Assembly (NCBI RefSeq): GCF_033963835.1
Contig: NZ_JAXBME010000007.1
Coordinates: 149,511-213,510, forward strand
Source of the DNA: Cytobacillus sp. IB215665
Lineage (GTDB): Bacteria; Bacillota; Bacilli; Bacillales; SM2101
Reading direction: 5' to 3'
DNA length: 64,000 bases
Shown: one piece after another, positions 52,823 through 61,805 of the stretch
Layout of the letters: every line of letters starts with the position of its first letter
How positions within the stretch are numbered: the first letter of the stretch is position 1
The notes under the pieces: model-generated
The model's database searches: none
What the model saw: only the letters and a program-made list of their open reading frames with translations
Told to the model about the DNA's origin: nothing
Program-made: the position numbers and the translations under genes

Positions 52823-53221
52823 TCAACTTTCTATAAAATCCAACGGGTTAACTGCATTGGTTTTATTAAAATTCCATCGACCTTTGTGAAGTTCAAAGTG
52901 AAGATGCTGCCTTGAAGCATAACCCGTATCACCCATATATCCTAATAATTGACCTTGCTTTACTAGTTGATTCACCTTTACCTTTCTTGTCCCCAGTTCT
53001 AGATGTGAATATACTGTCTCCCACGTTTGACCATTAATATGATGAACAACAAAAATGACTTCTCCATAGCTTTTTGATGTATACGAACGACTAACCTTAC
53101 CATTAGCAACTGCTAAAATATTTATTTTACCTGATTGAGCGATGTCAATACCGTGATGATTTGGCCTACGTTTTGTCCGAAAACCGGATATAATTTTACC
53201 TTTACTAGGTCTTATAAACAC
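52823..53221 (-). CDS. M23 (LytM-type) metallopeptidase without a signal peptide
   Basis: Zinc endopeptidase fold that normally cuts peptidoglycan cross-bridges; 132 aa, essentially only the catalytic domain. Zinc ligands: His22 and Asp26 (HHGIDIA) and His108 of HLH (about 106-108); His73 (YSHLELG) is also conserved. Start: GTG 53221, since GGGGGAGG lies 8 bases upstream; the TTG at 53245 precedes that site and cannot use it. With either start there is no signal peptide or membrane anchor, odd for a wall enzyme. It may be released by lysis, exported another way, or used in the mother cell or forespore. Confidence 0.88.
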   Translation of the reverse strand: MFIRPSKGKIISGFRTKRRPNHHGIDIAQSGKINILAVANGKVSRSYTSKSYGEVIFVVHHINGQTWETVYSHLELGTRKVKVNQLVKQGQLLGYMGDTGYASRQHLHFELHKGRWNFNKTNAVNPLDFIES

Positions 53222-53480
53222 AAAATTAACCTCCCCCTTTTTCAATATAATAGTAATTACTTGTACTAAAGGTTCTCTTTCTTATGTAAAATACATGTTT
53301 ATCATAAGTATAAGCATTGCATTTATAATTTAGATGAATTGCCTATTTTACAGCAGGTAAACTTCGACATCACAAAAGAATATCAGTTGGAGACTATACT
53401 CCACCTGATCAAAAATTAGTTACATGTATAGTACAATTTTCACAATAATTAAGTGAGAAATTATTCTTCACAAAAAGAAA

Positions 53481-53545
53481 AGGCATGAGTTCGGTTTAAT
53501 ACCGCTCACGCCTAGATGCCACTTGAATCCCGACTCTAACTCGGG
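53481..53545 (-). terminator. Two hairpins downstream of treR
   Basis: The first (53481-53513) stacks AGGC/GCCT, TGAG/CTCA and CGGT/ACCG around TTAAT. The second is CCCGA / TCGGG (53529-53545). They lie 39-103 bp after the treR stop, likely ending the tre operon. On the minus strand TTTTCTTTTTG follows the first. Confidence 0.65.
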
Positions 53546-53583
53546 CAGAACTGCAATGAATAGGTCTAATAAAAAGAACTTTC

Positions 53584-54300
53584 TTATTGACTTCTTCTAG
53601 CAAAATCTACAAATTTGAACTTATCCATCCGATGTCTAGATTCTGTATATTGGAATAACTTAGCATCATCTAAATATACATAATTTTTAACTACAACAAT
53701 GTGTCGATCACCATTTAAATCTAAGTGATGCTGATCTTCCTCCGTTGCCTCTTCAACTGTAATTTCTTTCTTTGCAAAGCTTATTTTGTAATTTAATTCT
53801 CGCTCTAAATATTCATAGATAGAATTCTTACAAATTTGCTTCGTTAATGTCGGTACGATTTTTTGAATAAAATAATCTTTATCCAAAATAATTCTCTCTT
53901 CATTGATTTCCCTAACTCGCAAGACTTCCCATACTTTTTCAGTTGGTGATATATTCAATTGATCTTGAATATAAAGGTTAGGTTCACTTAAAACGACCTC
54001 ATGAACATGTGTTGCTAATTGTCCTTCCATCTTTTGAGCAATTTCTTTAAAGCTTACTAGCTCTGACACCGGGAATTGAAGCTTTCGTAAATCTAACACG
54101 ATAGACCCTTTTCCCTTCACCTTTTGAATATAGCCGTTTAAAGATAACAAATTCAACGCTTTTCTAATCGTTTCTCTTGATGTATCATAATTTTTTGCTA
54201 AATCATGTTCAGATGGTAACTTTGTATTCGGTTCTATTTCTCCACGTTGAATCTTTCCTGTAATATCGTTATATATTGCATTATATTTGTTTTGTCTCAT
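53584..54300 (-). CDS. treR: Trehalose operon repressor TreR (GntR/HutC family)
   Basis: GntR-type repressor of 238 aa. The winged helix (about residues 4-72) has YNAIYNDITGKIQRGEIEPN, LPSEHDLAKNYDTSRETIRK and GYIQKVKGKGSIV. The UTRA ligand domain (about 90-233) contains WEVLRVREINEERIILDKDY and ends with FQYTESRHRMDKFKFVDFARR, the classic UTRA tail. In B. subtilis it binds trehalose 6-phosphate. It is the last gene of treP-treA-treR; two operators are seen upstream of treP. Confidence 0.95.
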   Translation of the reverse strand: MRQNKYNAIYNDITGKIQRGEIEPNTKLPSEHDLAKNYDTSRETIRKALNLLSLNGYIQKVKGKGSIVLDLRKLQFPVSELVSFKEIAQKMEGQLATHVHEVVLSEPNLYIQDQLNISPTEKVWEVLRVREINEERIILDKDYFIQKIVPTLTKQICKNSIYEYLERELNYKISFAKKEITVEEATEEDQHHLDLNGDRHIVVVKNYVYLDDAKLFQYTESRHRMDKFKFVDFARRSQ

Positions 54301-54326
54301 ATTAAATCACCAAATTTATTGTATCA

Positions 54327-56012
54327 TCATTTTGTTAAGTGATAAATAATCGATTCATACGGCCTTAGTTCGATATAATTAATGTTCATTGGTGAATCAT
54401 TATAATTTGATAATAATATACTGTTAGAATAACCATCTATTTCGACCGTTTCAGGTAAAAGAAAAGTAGCTTCTTTAGCATAAAAATTATTTATCACTAA
54501 CAATTTTTCATTCTTAAAGCTTCTTACATACGCATAAATTTGCGGATGATCTTCTAAAATTAGTTGAAAATCCCCATATGTGATGATGTCATACTTTTTC
54601 CTTAATGAAATTAGTTGTTTATAATGATAGAAGACAGAATTGTTATCACGTAGAGCTTCAGTTGCATTTATATGTTTATAATTAGCAGAAACATTAATCC
54701 AAGGTTTTCCTTTGGAAAAGCCAGCATTTTTGCTATTATCCCATTGTATAGGTGTTCTTGCGTTATCCCTAGATTTTTGTTTTAAAATATTGAGTATTTC
54801 GTTCTCTTTCATTCCTTCATTCTTTTTCATCTTGTAAATATTCAACGACTCTACGTCACGGTAATCCTCTATGCGATCAAAGTTAGGGTTTGTCATTCCA
54901 ATTTCTTCTCCTTGATATATATAAGGTGTCCCTTGCATCAAATGAATCGTTGTTGCTAGCATTTTAGCAGATTCCTTATGGTACCTTTGATCATTACCAA
55001 ATCTTGATACAATTCTTGGTTGGTCATGATTACACCAAAACAAAGCATTCCAACCACCACCTTTAATCATTTCGCTCTGCCATGTGGACAAAATTTGTTT
55101 TAGTTGCAAAAAGTTAAAATTTGCAACCTCCCATTTCTCTCCATTTGGATAATCAACCTTTAAATGATGAAAATTAAAGGTCATATCAAGCTCCTGTCTT
55201 TTTGGGTTTGTATATTTAATACAGTGGTCAATCGTTGTTGATGACATCTCGCCAACTGTCATACTATCGTACTTTGAAAACACTTGTCTATTCATCTCAT
55301 GTATAAACTCATGAACACGTGGACCATCGGTATAAAATTTCCTTCCGTCCCCTGTAGTACCTGATCTGGTTATGTCATCATTAGGAAATTGCTGATCTTT
55401 TGAAATAAGATTAATGACATCTAAACGAAAGCCGTCAACTCCTTTTTTAAACCAAAAGTGCATCATCTCATATACATGTTCGCGAACTTGTTTATTCTCC
55501 CAATTTAAATCTGCTTGTGTAATGTCGAACAAGTGTAAATAGTATTGACCTGTTTGGTCATCAAGTTCCCAGGCTGAGTTGCCAAACTTTGATTGCCAAT
55601 TATTTGGTTCCTTCCCCATATCATCATGCCATATATAAAAATCACGATATTTATTTTTCATACTTTCACGTGACTGTTTAAACCAAGCATGCTCAGTCGA
55701 TGTATGATTTACAACAATATCCATAATAACCTTCATATTTCTCTTGTGTGCTTCAGTTAATAATAAGTCAAAGTCAGCCATCGTTCCATATTCCTCATGA
55801 ATACTAAAATAATCACTAATATCATAACCATTATCTCGCTGCGGGGATTTATATATAGGTGTTAGCCATATGATGTCTACACCAAGTTCGGTTAAATAAT
55901 CAAGCTTAGAAATGATTCCCTGTAAATCACCTACACCGTTTCCAGTTGTATCTTTGAAGCTTTTTGGATAAATTTGATATACTACAGATCTTTTCCACCA
56001 AGCGTCTTTCAT
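54327..56012 (-). CDS. treA: Trehalose-6-phosphate hydrolase (phospho-alpha-(1,1)-glucosidase)
   Basis: GH13 enzyme that splits trehalose 6-phosphate to glucose and glucose 6-phosphate in the cytosol; 561 aa. WWKRSVVYQIYPKSFKDTTG is the standard N-terminus. Catalytic parts are DIVVNHTS (about 100), the nucleophile Asp in GFRLDVINLISK (about 196-207), the acid/base Glu in VGEMSST and FWCNHDQPRIVSRFG with the conserved HDxPR. Start ATG 56012 after GGTGG; a longer frame from 56054 has no site. It follows treP after a 415-bp gap and precedes treR by 26 bp. Called treC in enterobacteria. Confidence 0.96.
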   Translation of the reverse strand: MKDAWWKRSVVYQIYPKSFKDTTGNGVGDLQGIISKLDYLTELGVDIIWLTPIYKSPQRDNGYDISDYFSIHEEYGTMADFDLLLTEAHKRNMKVIMDIVVNHTSTEHAWFKQSRESMKNKYRDFYIWHDDMGKEPNNWQSKFGNSAWELDDQTGQYYLHLFDITQADLNWENKQVREHVYEMMHFWFKKGVDGFRLDVINLISKDQQFPNDDITRSGTTGDGRKFYTDGPRVHEFIHEMNRQVFSKYDSMTVGEMSSTTIDHCIKYTNPKRQELDMTFNFHHLKVDYPNGEKWEVANFNFLQLKQILSTWQSEMIKGGGWNALFWCNHDQPRIVSRFGNDQRYHKESAKMLATTIHLMQGTPYIYQGEEIGMTNPNFDRIEDYRDVESLNIYKMKKNEGMKENEILNILKQKSRDNARTPIQWDNSKNAGFSKGKPWINVSANYKHINATEALRDNNSVFYHYKQLISLRKKYDIITYGDFQLILEDHPQIYAYVRSFKNEKLLVINNFYAKEATFLLPETVEIDGYSNSILLSNYNDSPMNINYIELRPYESIIYHLTK

Positions 56013-56220
56013 TTTGTTACCACCTATCCTTTTGTTGAGTAATCTTGGATGCATTGATCATTCCAATAAAAGTACAGAAATTATCGATTGTAATGATGAC
56101 CATTTCATCGTTTCATTTACCTACTATTTTCTAGCCACTTGTATCCTCGACCTTATAATTACTTATATTCTCTTTATAAAATCTACCGCTGAGCATTAAA
56201 AGCTACTTAAAATGAGCATC

Positions 56221-56245
56221 GCAGAAAAAGCTTTGCTTTTTCTGC
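56221..56245. terminator. Hairpin between treP and treA
   Basis: GCAGAAAAAGC / GCTTTTTCTGC, 11 bp with a 3-nt loop. No U-tract follows on the minus strand, so it may be an mRNA stabiliser or processing site in the polycistronic message. The rest of 56013-56427 has no gene. Confidence 0.55.
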
Positions 56246-56427
56246 GCTCAATCATCGATTAGGATAAATTCACTAAAGAGAATATTTTAGTACACACGCC
56301 ATATCAAATGAAGTTAAAAAATGAGTAATAGTAATAAGGATTTTATATCCGACCTGTAACCTTTCAATCAAATTGAAAATCGACTCCGTCTATTTTGAAC
56401 AATCTCATGTGTACCCCAACATATTAA

Positions 56428-57834
56428 TTAGCTTTTCTTTAATTTACCGTATACTATTGTTAACACAAATGGAACAACTAATACGATAGCCATACCTATA
56501 AAAAATGAAATCCACTTATCAGGTACAATTGATAAAAATCCTGGAAGACCTCCTACACCTATAGAGAAAGCTTGAACAGAATTTATTGTAATAAACATAC
56601 CTGCTATTGCTGAACCAAATATTGCAAAAAGAAACGGGTATTTAAACCGAATATTAACACCGAACATAGCTGGTTCTGTAATTCCTAAAAATGCTGAGAT
56701 CCCTGAAGTAAGTGATAACCCTTTCAGTTTTTCATCTTTTGATACTACCATCATAGCAAATGCTGCAGACCCTTGAGCAATATTCGATAAAGCAAGAATT
56801 GGCCATAAGAATGTTCCACCAGTACTACCGATCAGTTGTATATCTACTGCTAAGAAAGTATGGTGCATCCCTGTTACTACTAGTAGTGCGTAAAGCCCAC
56901 CGTATAATAATCCACCTAATGCTGCAAATTTATCAAAAACCAATACTAACCCATCTGTAATGCCATTCCCAATTGCGAAAGTAATTGGACCAATAATAAT
57001 AAATGATAAAAACCCTGTGACTAATAAAGTAATTGGTGCAACTAATAAAAGTTTGAAAGCATCTGCAATCCTCTTATTTAAAAACAGCTCAATCTTGGCT
57101 AAGACAAATGATGCTATTAATACAGGTAACACTTGACCCTGATATCCTATTTTTGCTACGTCTAAACCGAATAAATTCCAGTAAGGAACTTCGTTATTTG
57201 CTAACGCATCTCCATAAGCCCATGCATTAAGTAAACCAGGATGGACAAGCATTAGGCCGAGTACTATACCGAGTAACGGACTTCCACCAAACCGTTTTAC
57301 AGCTGACCAACCAATTAGACCAGGTAAAAAAACGAACGCAGTATTAGCAATTAAATTTATAATATTAGCAATATCTTTCCATTGTGTATGAACGTCAATT
57401 AAAGACTTCTCATCATAAAATATACCTGGACCAGTTAGAATATTATTAATCCCCATTAATAACCCAGCGGTAACGATGGCAGGTAAAATAGGTATGAAAA
57501 TATCTGCTAACGTTTTAATCATTCGCTGAATTGGGTTTAATTTCTTTTCGGCAACTGTTTTAATCTCTTCTTTTGTTGAACTACCTATTTCGGCCATTTC
57601 TACGAGTTGATTATATATTTTGTCTACTAAACCTTGACCGATAACAACTTGAAATTGACCATTAGCAAGAAAAGTACCCTTTACAATTTCTATCTTTTCT
57701 AAAGCTTCCTTATCTACGATATCATCATCTTTTAACGCAAACCTTAACCTCGTAACACAATGTGTTGCAGCCTCAATGTTTTCTTTCCCACCTATTGCAT
57801 TAATAATTTGCTCAACTTGTTGTTTTTCGCTCAT
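56428..57834 (-). CDS. treP: PTS trehalose transporter EIIBC
   Basis: Imports and phosphorylates trehalose with phosphate from HPr/EIIA; about 468 aa. The EIIB domain (about 1-85) has the phosphorylated Cys26 in ATHCVTRLRFAL. The EIIC domain follows (about 100-465), with ten or so helices, GSTGGTFLWPILALSNIAQG and the motif GITEPAMFGVN. No EIIA domain is fused, so a general EIIA-Glc must serve. AGGAGGG is 7 bases before ATG 57834 (57837 is an alternative). It is first in the tre operon. Confidence 0.94.
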   Translation of the reverse strand: MSEKQQVEQIINAIGGKENIEAATHCVTRLRFALKDDDIVDKEALEKIEIVKGTFLANGQFQVVIGQGLVDKIYNQLVEMAEIGSSTKEEIKTVAEKKLNPIQRMIKTLADIFIPILPAIVTAGLLMGINNILTGPGIFYDEKSLIDVHTQWKDIANIINLIANTAFVFLPGLIGWSAVKRFGGSPLLGIVLGLMLVHPGLLNAWAYGDALANNEVPYWNLFGLDVAKIGYQGQVLPVLIASFVLAKIELFLNKRIADAFKLLLVAPITLLVTGFLSFIIIGPITFAIGNGITDGLVLVFDKFAALGGLLYGGLYALLVVTGMHHTFLAVDIQLIGSTGGTFLWPILALSNIAQGSAAFAMMVVSKDEKLKGLSLTSGISAFLGITEPAMFGVNIRFKYPFLFAIFGSAIAGMFITINSVQAFSIGVGGLPGFLSIVPDKWISFFIGMAIVLVVPFVLTIVYGKLKKS

Positions 57835-57847
57835 CATCTCACCCTCC

Positions 57848-57861
57848 TGATATCGCTTACA
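57848..57861 (-). promoter_or_regulatory. cre site (CcpA) in the treP leader
   Basis: On the minus strand TGTAAGCGATATCA matches the cre consensus TGWAARCGYTWWCA-type at all but one position. Between the promoter and the treP start, it would repress by roadblock when preferred sugars are present. Confidence 0.6.
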
Positions 57862-57873
57862 TATTTCACTAAC

Positions 57874-57885
57874 TTGTATATACAA
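57874..57885 (-). promoter_or_regulatory. TreR operator 1
   Basis: TTGTATATACAA, a perfect 12-bp palindrome downstream of the -10 box, in the form known for TreR operators. Confidence 0.75.
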
Positions 57886-57896
57886 ATTACATTTAA

Positions 57897-57925
57897 AGTA
57901 TAAACCTGTATATACAAGTAGTCAA
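57897..57925 (-). promoter_or_regulatory. treP promoter with TreR operator 2 in the spacer
   Basis: TTGACT (57925-57920), 17 bp, TATACT (57902-57897) on the minus strand. CTGTATATACAA (57906-57917) fills the spacer; its centre is 32 bp, about three helix turns, from operator 1, so both can be held by one repressor assembly. Confidence 0.75.
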
Positions 57926-57969
57926 TAATAATTTTTGATATTCTAATTGAATATTATTACCTTAACTTA

Positions 57970-58112
57970 AGGTACTTTTCGTAAACTTTGCTGTTATCGT
58001 TCTAACAATCAAGATAAAAATTCAACAGTCACGTTTTATAGAAAAAAAATGCCTCGAACCTACTTGTATATGTTTTTATTTGTTAGTACAAAAACAACAT
58101 TCTATATAAAAA
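57970..58112. repeat. MITE-like dispersed repeat, copy D
   Basis: Begins AAGGTACTTTTCGTAAACTTTG and ends near ACAAAAACAACATTCTATAT; the same family as 12389-12551 in opposite orientation and in the same orientation as the copy at 58994. It lies between the tre promoter and the DeoR gene. Confidence 0.5.
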
Positions 58113-58218
58113 CCACTTAATATAACTTACTAAAAATCACAAAAACTTATAAACGCTTGATTATTTTATTATTTTTACTTATAATTACTTACAATAAGTA
58201 TGTGAAGGGTGTGATCTT

Positions 58219-58995
58219 TTGTTTCAAGAGGAAAGAATGCTTGCCATTCTTAATTACTTAAAAATCCATAAAAAGATAAGCATTGATGAAATTTGTCAAC
58301 AATATAATGTTTCACGTGATACTGCTCGGCGTGACCTTGTCAAGCTTGAAGAAAAGCAAGCTATCTTACGAACAAGAGGTGGGGCAATTCTACCAACTTT
58401 AAATAATGAAATAAAAAATTATAATGACAGACTACGTCTCCTTTCTAAAGAGAAAGAAGCAATTGGTAGAGTTGCAGCCACGCTAGTAAACGATGGCGAT
58501 ATTATTATTATGGATGAATCGACAACCGTACAAGCTTGTGCAGAATTTCTTCAAGCTACAGATTGTACAGTAGTAACAAATTCAATTAGTCATTCATTAA
58601 TCTTGTCCAATAACCCTGGAGCAGACATATACTTACTAGGTGGTCAATTAAATAAAGAACACCGCTTTCTCTATGGTTCATCCACTGTAGAAAAACTTTC
58701 ACACTACAACGTTGACAAGGCATTTATTGGTGTTACTGGTATATCAAATCGCGGTCTGACCATTGCACATGAAGAGGATGGATTTGTAAAAAAGAAAATG
58801 ATTGAGCAAGCAACTGAAGTAATAGTTTTAGCTGATTCAACGAAATTTCATACACAGGCTTTTTTTACATTTGCAGCATTATCACAAATTGATGTGATCA
58901 TTACCGATCAACAAATTGATGATTCACTCATGAATGTTTTGCATGACTATGATGTTGAACTATTAGTTGCGTCTTCACAAATGTTAAATTTATAA
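58219..58995 (+). CDS. DeoR/GlpR family transcriptional regulator
   Basis: Sugar-type repressor of 258 aa. The N-terminal DeoR helix-turn-helix (residues about 3-57) has RMLAILNYLKIHKKISIDEI and VSRDTARRDLVKLEEKQAILRTRGGAIL. The C-terminal sugar-phosphate domain (about 75-235) shows DGDIIIMDESTTV, VTNSI, LLGGQLNKEHRFLYG, KAFIGVTGIS and VLADSTKF, typical for binding a phosphorylated sugar. TTG start after GAAGGGTGTG. A TACTTA / TAAGTA inverted repeat lies upstream near 58180-58203. It is followed by a HAD phosphatase, and repeat copies lie on both sides. Confidence 0.9.
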   Translation: MFQEERMLAILNYLKIHKKISIDEICQQYNVSRDTARRDLVKLEEKQAILRTRGGAILPTLNNEIKNYNDRLRLLSKEKEAIGRVAATLVNDGDIIIMDESTTVQACAEFLQATDCTVVTNSISHSLILSNNPGADIYLLGGQLNKEHRFLYGSSTVEKLSHYNVDKAFIGVTGISNRGLTIAHEEDGFVKKKMIEQATEVIVLADSTKFHTQAFFTFAALSQIDVIITDQQIDDSLMNVLHDYDVELLVASSQMLNL

Positions 58996-59146
58996 GGCTC
59001 TTTTCGTGAACTATGTTGCTTTGTCACCTACTTTTGAGTAACTGATGAGTATTATATGATTTTTATAGCCTTTATCGAAGAAAAGATGCACGAACGCTAG
59101 TTGTGTAAGTGTTTAATTATTAGTACGAAAGACAACATTCTATACG
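58994..59146. repeat. MITE-like dispersed repeat, copy E
   Basis: Starts AAGGCTCTTTTCGTGAACTATG at the DeoR gene's stop codon and ends near GTACGAAAGACAACATTCTA, 40 bp before the HAD phosphatase start. Direct orientation relative to copy D. Confidence 0.6.
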
Positions 59147-59185
59147 ATGACAGCCATTAATATAGAATTCAGGAGGAAAAGGGGC

Positions 59186-60055
59186 ATGAAATTACTTGCA
59201 ATAGATCTTGATGGCACCCTACTAAATCATAAGAAGAATATTAGTAAAGTAAACTTAGCTGCAATTAAAGATGCTCAGGACAATGGTGTAGAAGTTATCA
59301 TTGCAACAGGAAGAGCTTATTTTGATGCCGTTAAAATATGTAAAGACGCTGAGTTATCAACAAAAATCATTAGTTCAAATGGGGCGATGATTCATACAGA
59401 AAAAGGTGAACTACTCCATTCATTTGCTATGGAGAATAACGTAGTTGAACGTAGTATAAAGTGGCTAGAAGACACTGAACTTTATTACGAGGTTACAACA
59501 GATAACGGAATATATACTCCACATCATTGTCGTGATGTTTTGGCAATCGAGGTAGACCGCTTAACAAGTGCAAACCCAGAGATAAGTAAAGAAAAGCTTC
59601 TTGCCGATACTCACAAACAATTTACTCAAACAGGCTTTACATTTGTTAATCATTATCAAGATATTCTTCATACAAAAGAAGCAGTATATAACATCCTTGC
59701 TTTTTCCCTAGACGAGGAAAAGCGACTACAAGGATGGGATTATTTCACAGAACAAGAAAACCTCACTGTTGTTTCATCAGCAGATAATAACTTTGAACTT
59801 CAACATCATAAAGCATCTAAAGGAAATGCAGTACAGCTTGTAGCAAATACGCTAAACATTCCACTTAGCGAAACAGTTGCAATCGGAGATAGCCATAATG
59901 ATTTGTCGATGCTTAAAAAGGTTGGGTATAGTGTTGCAATGGGGAACGCAAAACAAGAAATTAAAGATGTTTGCCATATGACGACATTACTTAATGATGA
60001 GCATGGTGTCGCACATGCCATTATTCATAAGATTAACGAGAAAGTATCATTATAA
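59186..60055 (+). CDS. HAD superfamily phosphatase, Cof type
   Basis: Cytosolic phosphatase of 289 aa acting on sugar phosphates or similar. Motif I is AIDLDGTLL (Asp7 and Asp9). Motif II lies near IIATGRAYFDAV, and motif III/IV is ASKGNAVQLV with AIGDSHNDLSMLKKVGYSVAMGNA (about residues 231-254, in pieces). The C2 cap lies between about 80 and 200. AGGAGG is 9 bases before ATG 59186; an upstream in-frame ATG (59147) lies in the repeat end. It may be expressed with the DeoR gene, though a repeat element separates them. Confidence 0.92.
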   Translation: MKLLAIDLDGTLLNHKKNISKVNLAAIKDAQDNGVEVIIATGRAYFDAVKICKDAELSTKIISSNGAMIHTEKGELLHSFAMENNVVERSIKWLEDTELYYEVTTDNGIYTPHHCRDVLAIEVDRLTSANPEISKEKLLADTHKQFTQTGFTFVNHYQDILHTKEAVYNILAFSLDEEKRLQGWDYFTEQENLTVVSSADNNFELQHHKASKGNAVQLVANTLNIPLSETVAIGDSHNDLSMLKKVGYSVAMGNAKQEIKDVCHMTTLLNDEHGVAHAIIHKINEKVSL

Positions 60056-60067
60056 ATTACAGCTTAG

Positions 60068-60110
60068 AACAACTGACCCGCGTAACCATAGGGCGTCACG
60101 GTCAGTTGTT
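60068..60110. terminator. Bidirectional terminator
   Basis: AACAACTGACC / GGTCAGTTGTT with a 21-nt loop and TTTTCG after it, between convergent HAD and hydrolase genes. Confidence 0.8.
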
Positions 60111-60123
60111 TTCGTTATAACTA

Positions 60124-61110
60124 TTATTTTGTTGCTTGCATACACACTTCGTAAAATTTATCTGGCTCTTCAAAATTAGGTGAATGAGCTGATTTTTCAA
60201 ACCACACGAGTTCTTTTTTTGGTGCTTTTAAATGCTCATAATATTCCTCAGCAAGCTCAAACGGTGTAGTGTAGTCATAACGACCAACACAAATATACAC
60301 TGGTACTTTCATTTCATCTACTTCGCTTACCAAATCCATCGCCATCAGCTCATCCCATAGCTTACTGTTGGAAAAAGAAAATTTATTATGTCTCATAAAG
60401 CGTAGCCAATCTATAATAGAATATTCTCTATACGATACCGATTTACGAATGGACTTCATTTGGGTAGATCCATAAACAGCACCACCAAATTTATCTAACC
60501 ACTTTCTCTGAATAACGATATCAGTCATTTTATTATACGGTGGGTATCCAATTTTTTCTAATTGCTTCTTTGCCTTGTTATTTTTTGTTTTATTAGCCTT
60601 CTCAAGTGTAAAACGATAAGAGATTTCTTCATTTTTCACCATATTCACAAATTGACCAACACCAATATATGCATGTATTAGCTCGGGATGCCTCTTGACA
60701 AATATCGATCCTAACAGACTTCCCCAGGAATGCCCGACTAAGTATAATTTCTGTTGATTAAACCTCTGCAGAAGTAATACTACTAACTCGTGTACATCTG
60801 AGAGGAATTGGCTAATATTTAAACTGTCAATTTGAACTTCTTTTGAGTAAGATTTTCCAGCCCCCCTTTGATCCCAGTTCACGACTACAAAATCTTCCTC
60901 TAGCTTTTGCTGAAGCTTTGGAGCATACCCTATTTGAGCAGCACCAGGTCCCCCGTGTAAAAAAAGTATGAGCGGTTTATGTTTATTTTTTCCCCTTATA
61001 AGAATGCATTGTTCGACTCCACCGATCCTAATCATTTCTAACGAAGCAATACTATCTTGAATAATTTGTTTGTTAGCATCAATAAAATTTGGCGTTTTTG
61101 CTTTTAACAT
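60124..61110 (-). CDS. Alpha/beta hydrolase, proline iminopeptidase-like
   Basis: Serine hydrolase of 328 aa. LFLHGGPGAAQIGYAPKL (about residues 49-66) is the oxyanion HGGPG loop, VVNWDQRGAGKSY (about 76-88) is the family strand, and the nucleophile serine is in LVGHSWGSLLGSIF (about 123-136). The acid is probably in VGRYDYTTPFE, and the His in FEKSAHSPNFEEPDKF. The helical cap between about 150 and 250 is typical of proline iminopeptidases, but esterase activity is equally possible. GGGAGG is 11 bases before the ATG. Confidence 0.87.
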   Translation of the reverse strand: MLKAKTPNFIDANKQIIQDSIASLEMIRIGGVEQCILIRGKNKHKPLILFLHGGPGAAQIGYAPKLQQKLEEDFVVVNWDQRGAGKSYSKEVQIDSLNISQFLSDVHELVVLLLQRFNQQKLYLVGHSWGSLLGSIFVKRHPELIHAYIGVGQFVNMVKNEEISYRFTLEKANKTKNNKAKKQLEKIGYPPYNKMTDIVIQRKWLDKFGGAVYGSTQMKSIRKSVSYREYSIIDWLRFMRHNKFSFSNSKLWDELMAMDLVSEVDEMKVPVYICVGRYDYTTPFELAEEYYEHLKAPKKELVWFEKSAHSPNFEEPDKFYEVCMQATK

Positions 61111-61474
61111 TTTAATTTATCCTCCCTTACACTACATAGTTAGGCATTGTACATAAATGTCATTGACTATTCTCTATAAATAATATGCTAAATAATTCCA
61201 AAGATAAACTAGCTTAGGAATGAGTTTGATTCGTCCTATAGGCTGATTAGCAGCCGACTAAAAGATATATAGCTATTGTAGTTTTACAAATTGGTGAATG
61301 TGGAAACACTATACCAATTTATGATGCAGCTAGCTCTAGAGTACATTAGTAGAATAGTGGGGTTTACATAATAAATAGCTAATCAGTAGAAAGAATATTT
61401 AAAATCAAGTATAAAAATACGAAGCTTTAATTCTCAATTTTGCACATAAATATACGGGATTATCACTATTATTA

Positions 61475-61633
61475 ATGAATGAACTATTAAAATTACATTC
61501 TTTTAATACGAAAAAAAACTTTAACAAGTTATACGAAAACAACAAAGAAAACCGCTTCATTAAAGAAGATATACCTGTACTATTTAACGGTATGTATAGA
61601 AAGATTATGCTTCAAAAAACGAATACACATTAA
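61475..61633 (+). CDS. Possible small protein (52 aa), doubtful
   Basis: A 52-residue basic, Asn/Lys-rich frame from ATG 61475, MNELLKLHSFNTKKNF to LQKTNTH. The ribosome binding site is poor (only GGG 15 bases upstream), and no homologue is known to me. It is the only candidate in the 700-bp gap 61111-61805, which otherwise shows a small hairpin (GGCTG / CAGCC near 61240). Confidence 0.2.
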   Translation: MNELLKLHSFNTKKNFNKLYENNKENRFIKEDIPVLFNGMYRKIMLQKTNTH

Positions 61634-61702
61634 TATTTATCGCAAGTAATTATATATATAAATATCAAAAAATAGGAAGAAAAGTGTAATTTCTGAACAA
61701 TA

Positions 61703-61746
61703 AAAATCCTACCCATTTTGTTTTTTCACAAAATGAATAGGATTTT
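61703..61746. terminator. Large terminator hairpin after the S9 peptidase gene
   Basis: AAAATCCTA / TAGGATTTT outside and CATTTTGT / ACAAAATG inside, separated by 2-base internal loops. Leftward U-rich continuation (on the minus strand TTATTG follows). About 60 bp after the leftward stop. Confidence 0.75.
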
Positions 61747-61805
61747 GGTTTCGTCGCTAAACCGTAGAACTTTATTCCATAATCGTATAAAGGACTATAC
61801 TATCC

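Noticed and set aside
56014..56199. 61-codon plus-strand frame upstream of treA
   Set aside because: Antisense to the treA leader, no ribosome binding site, no domain.
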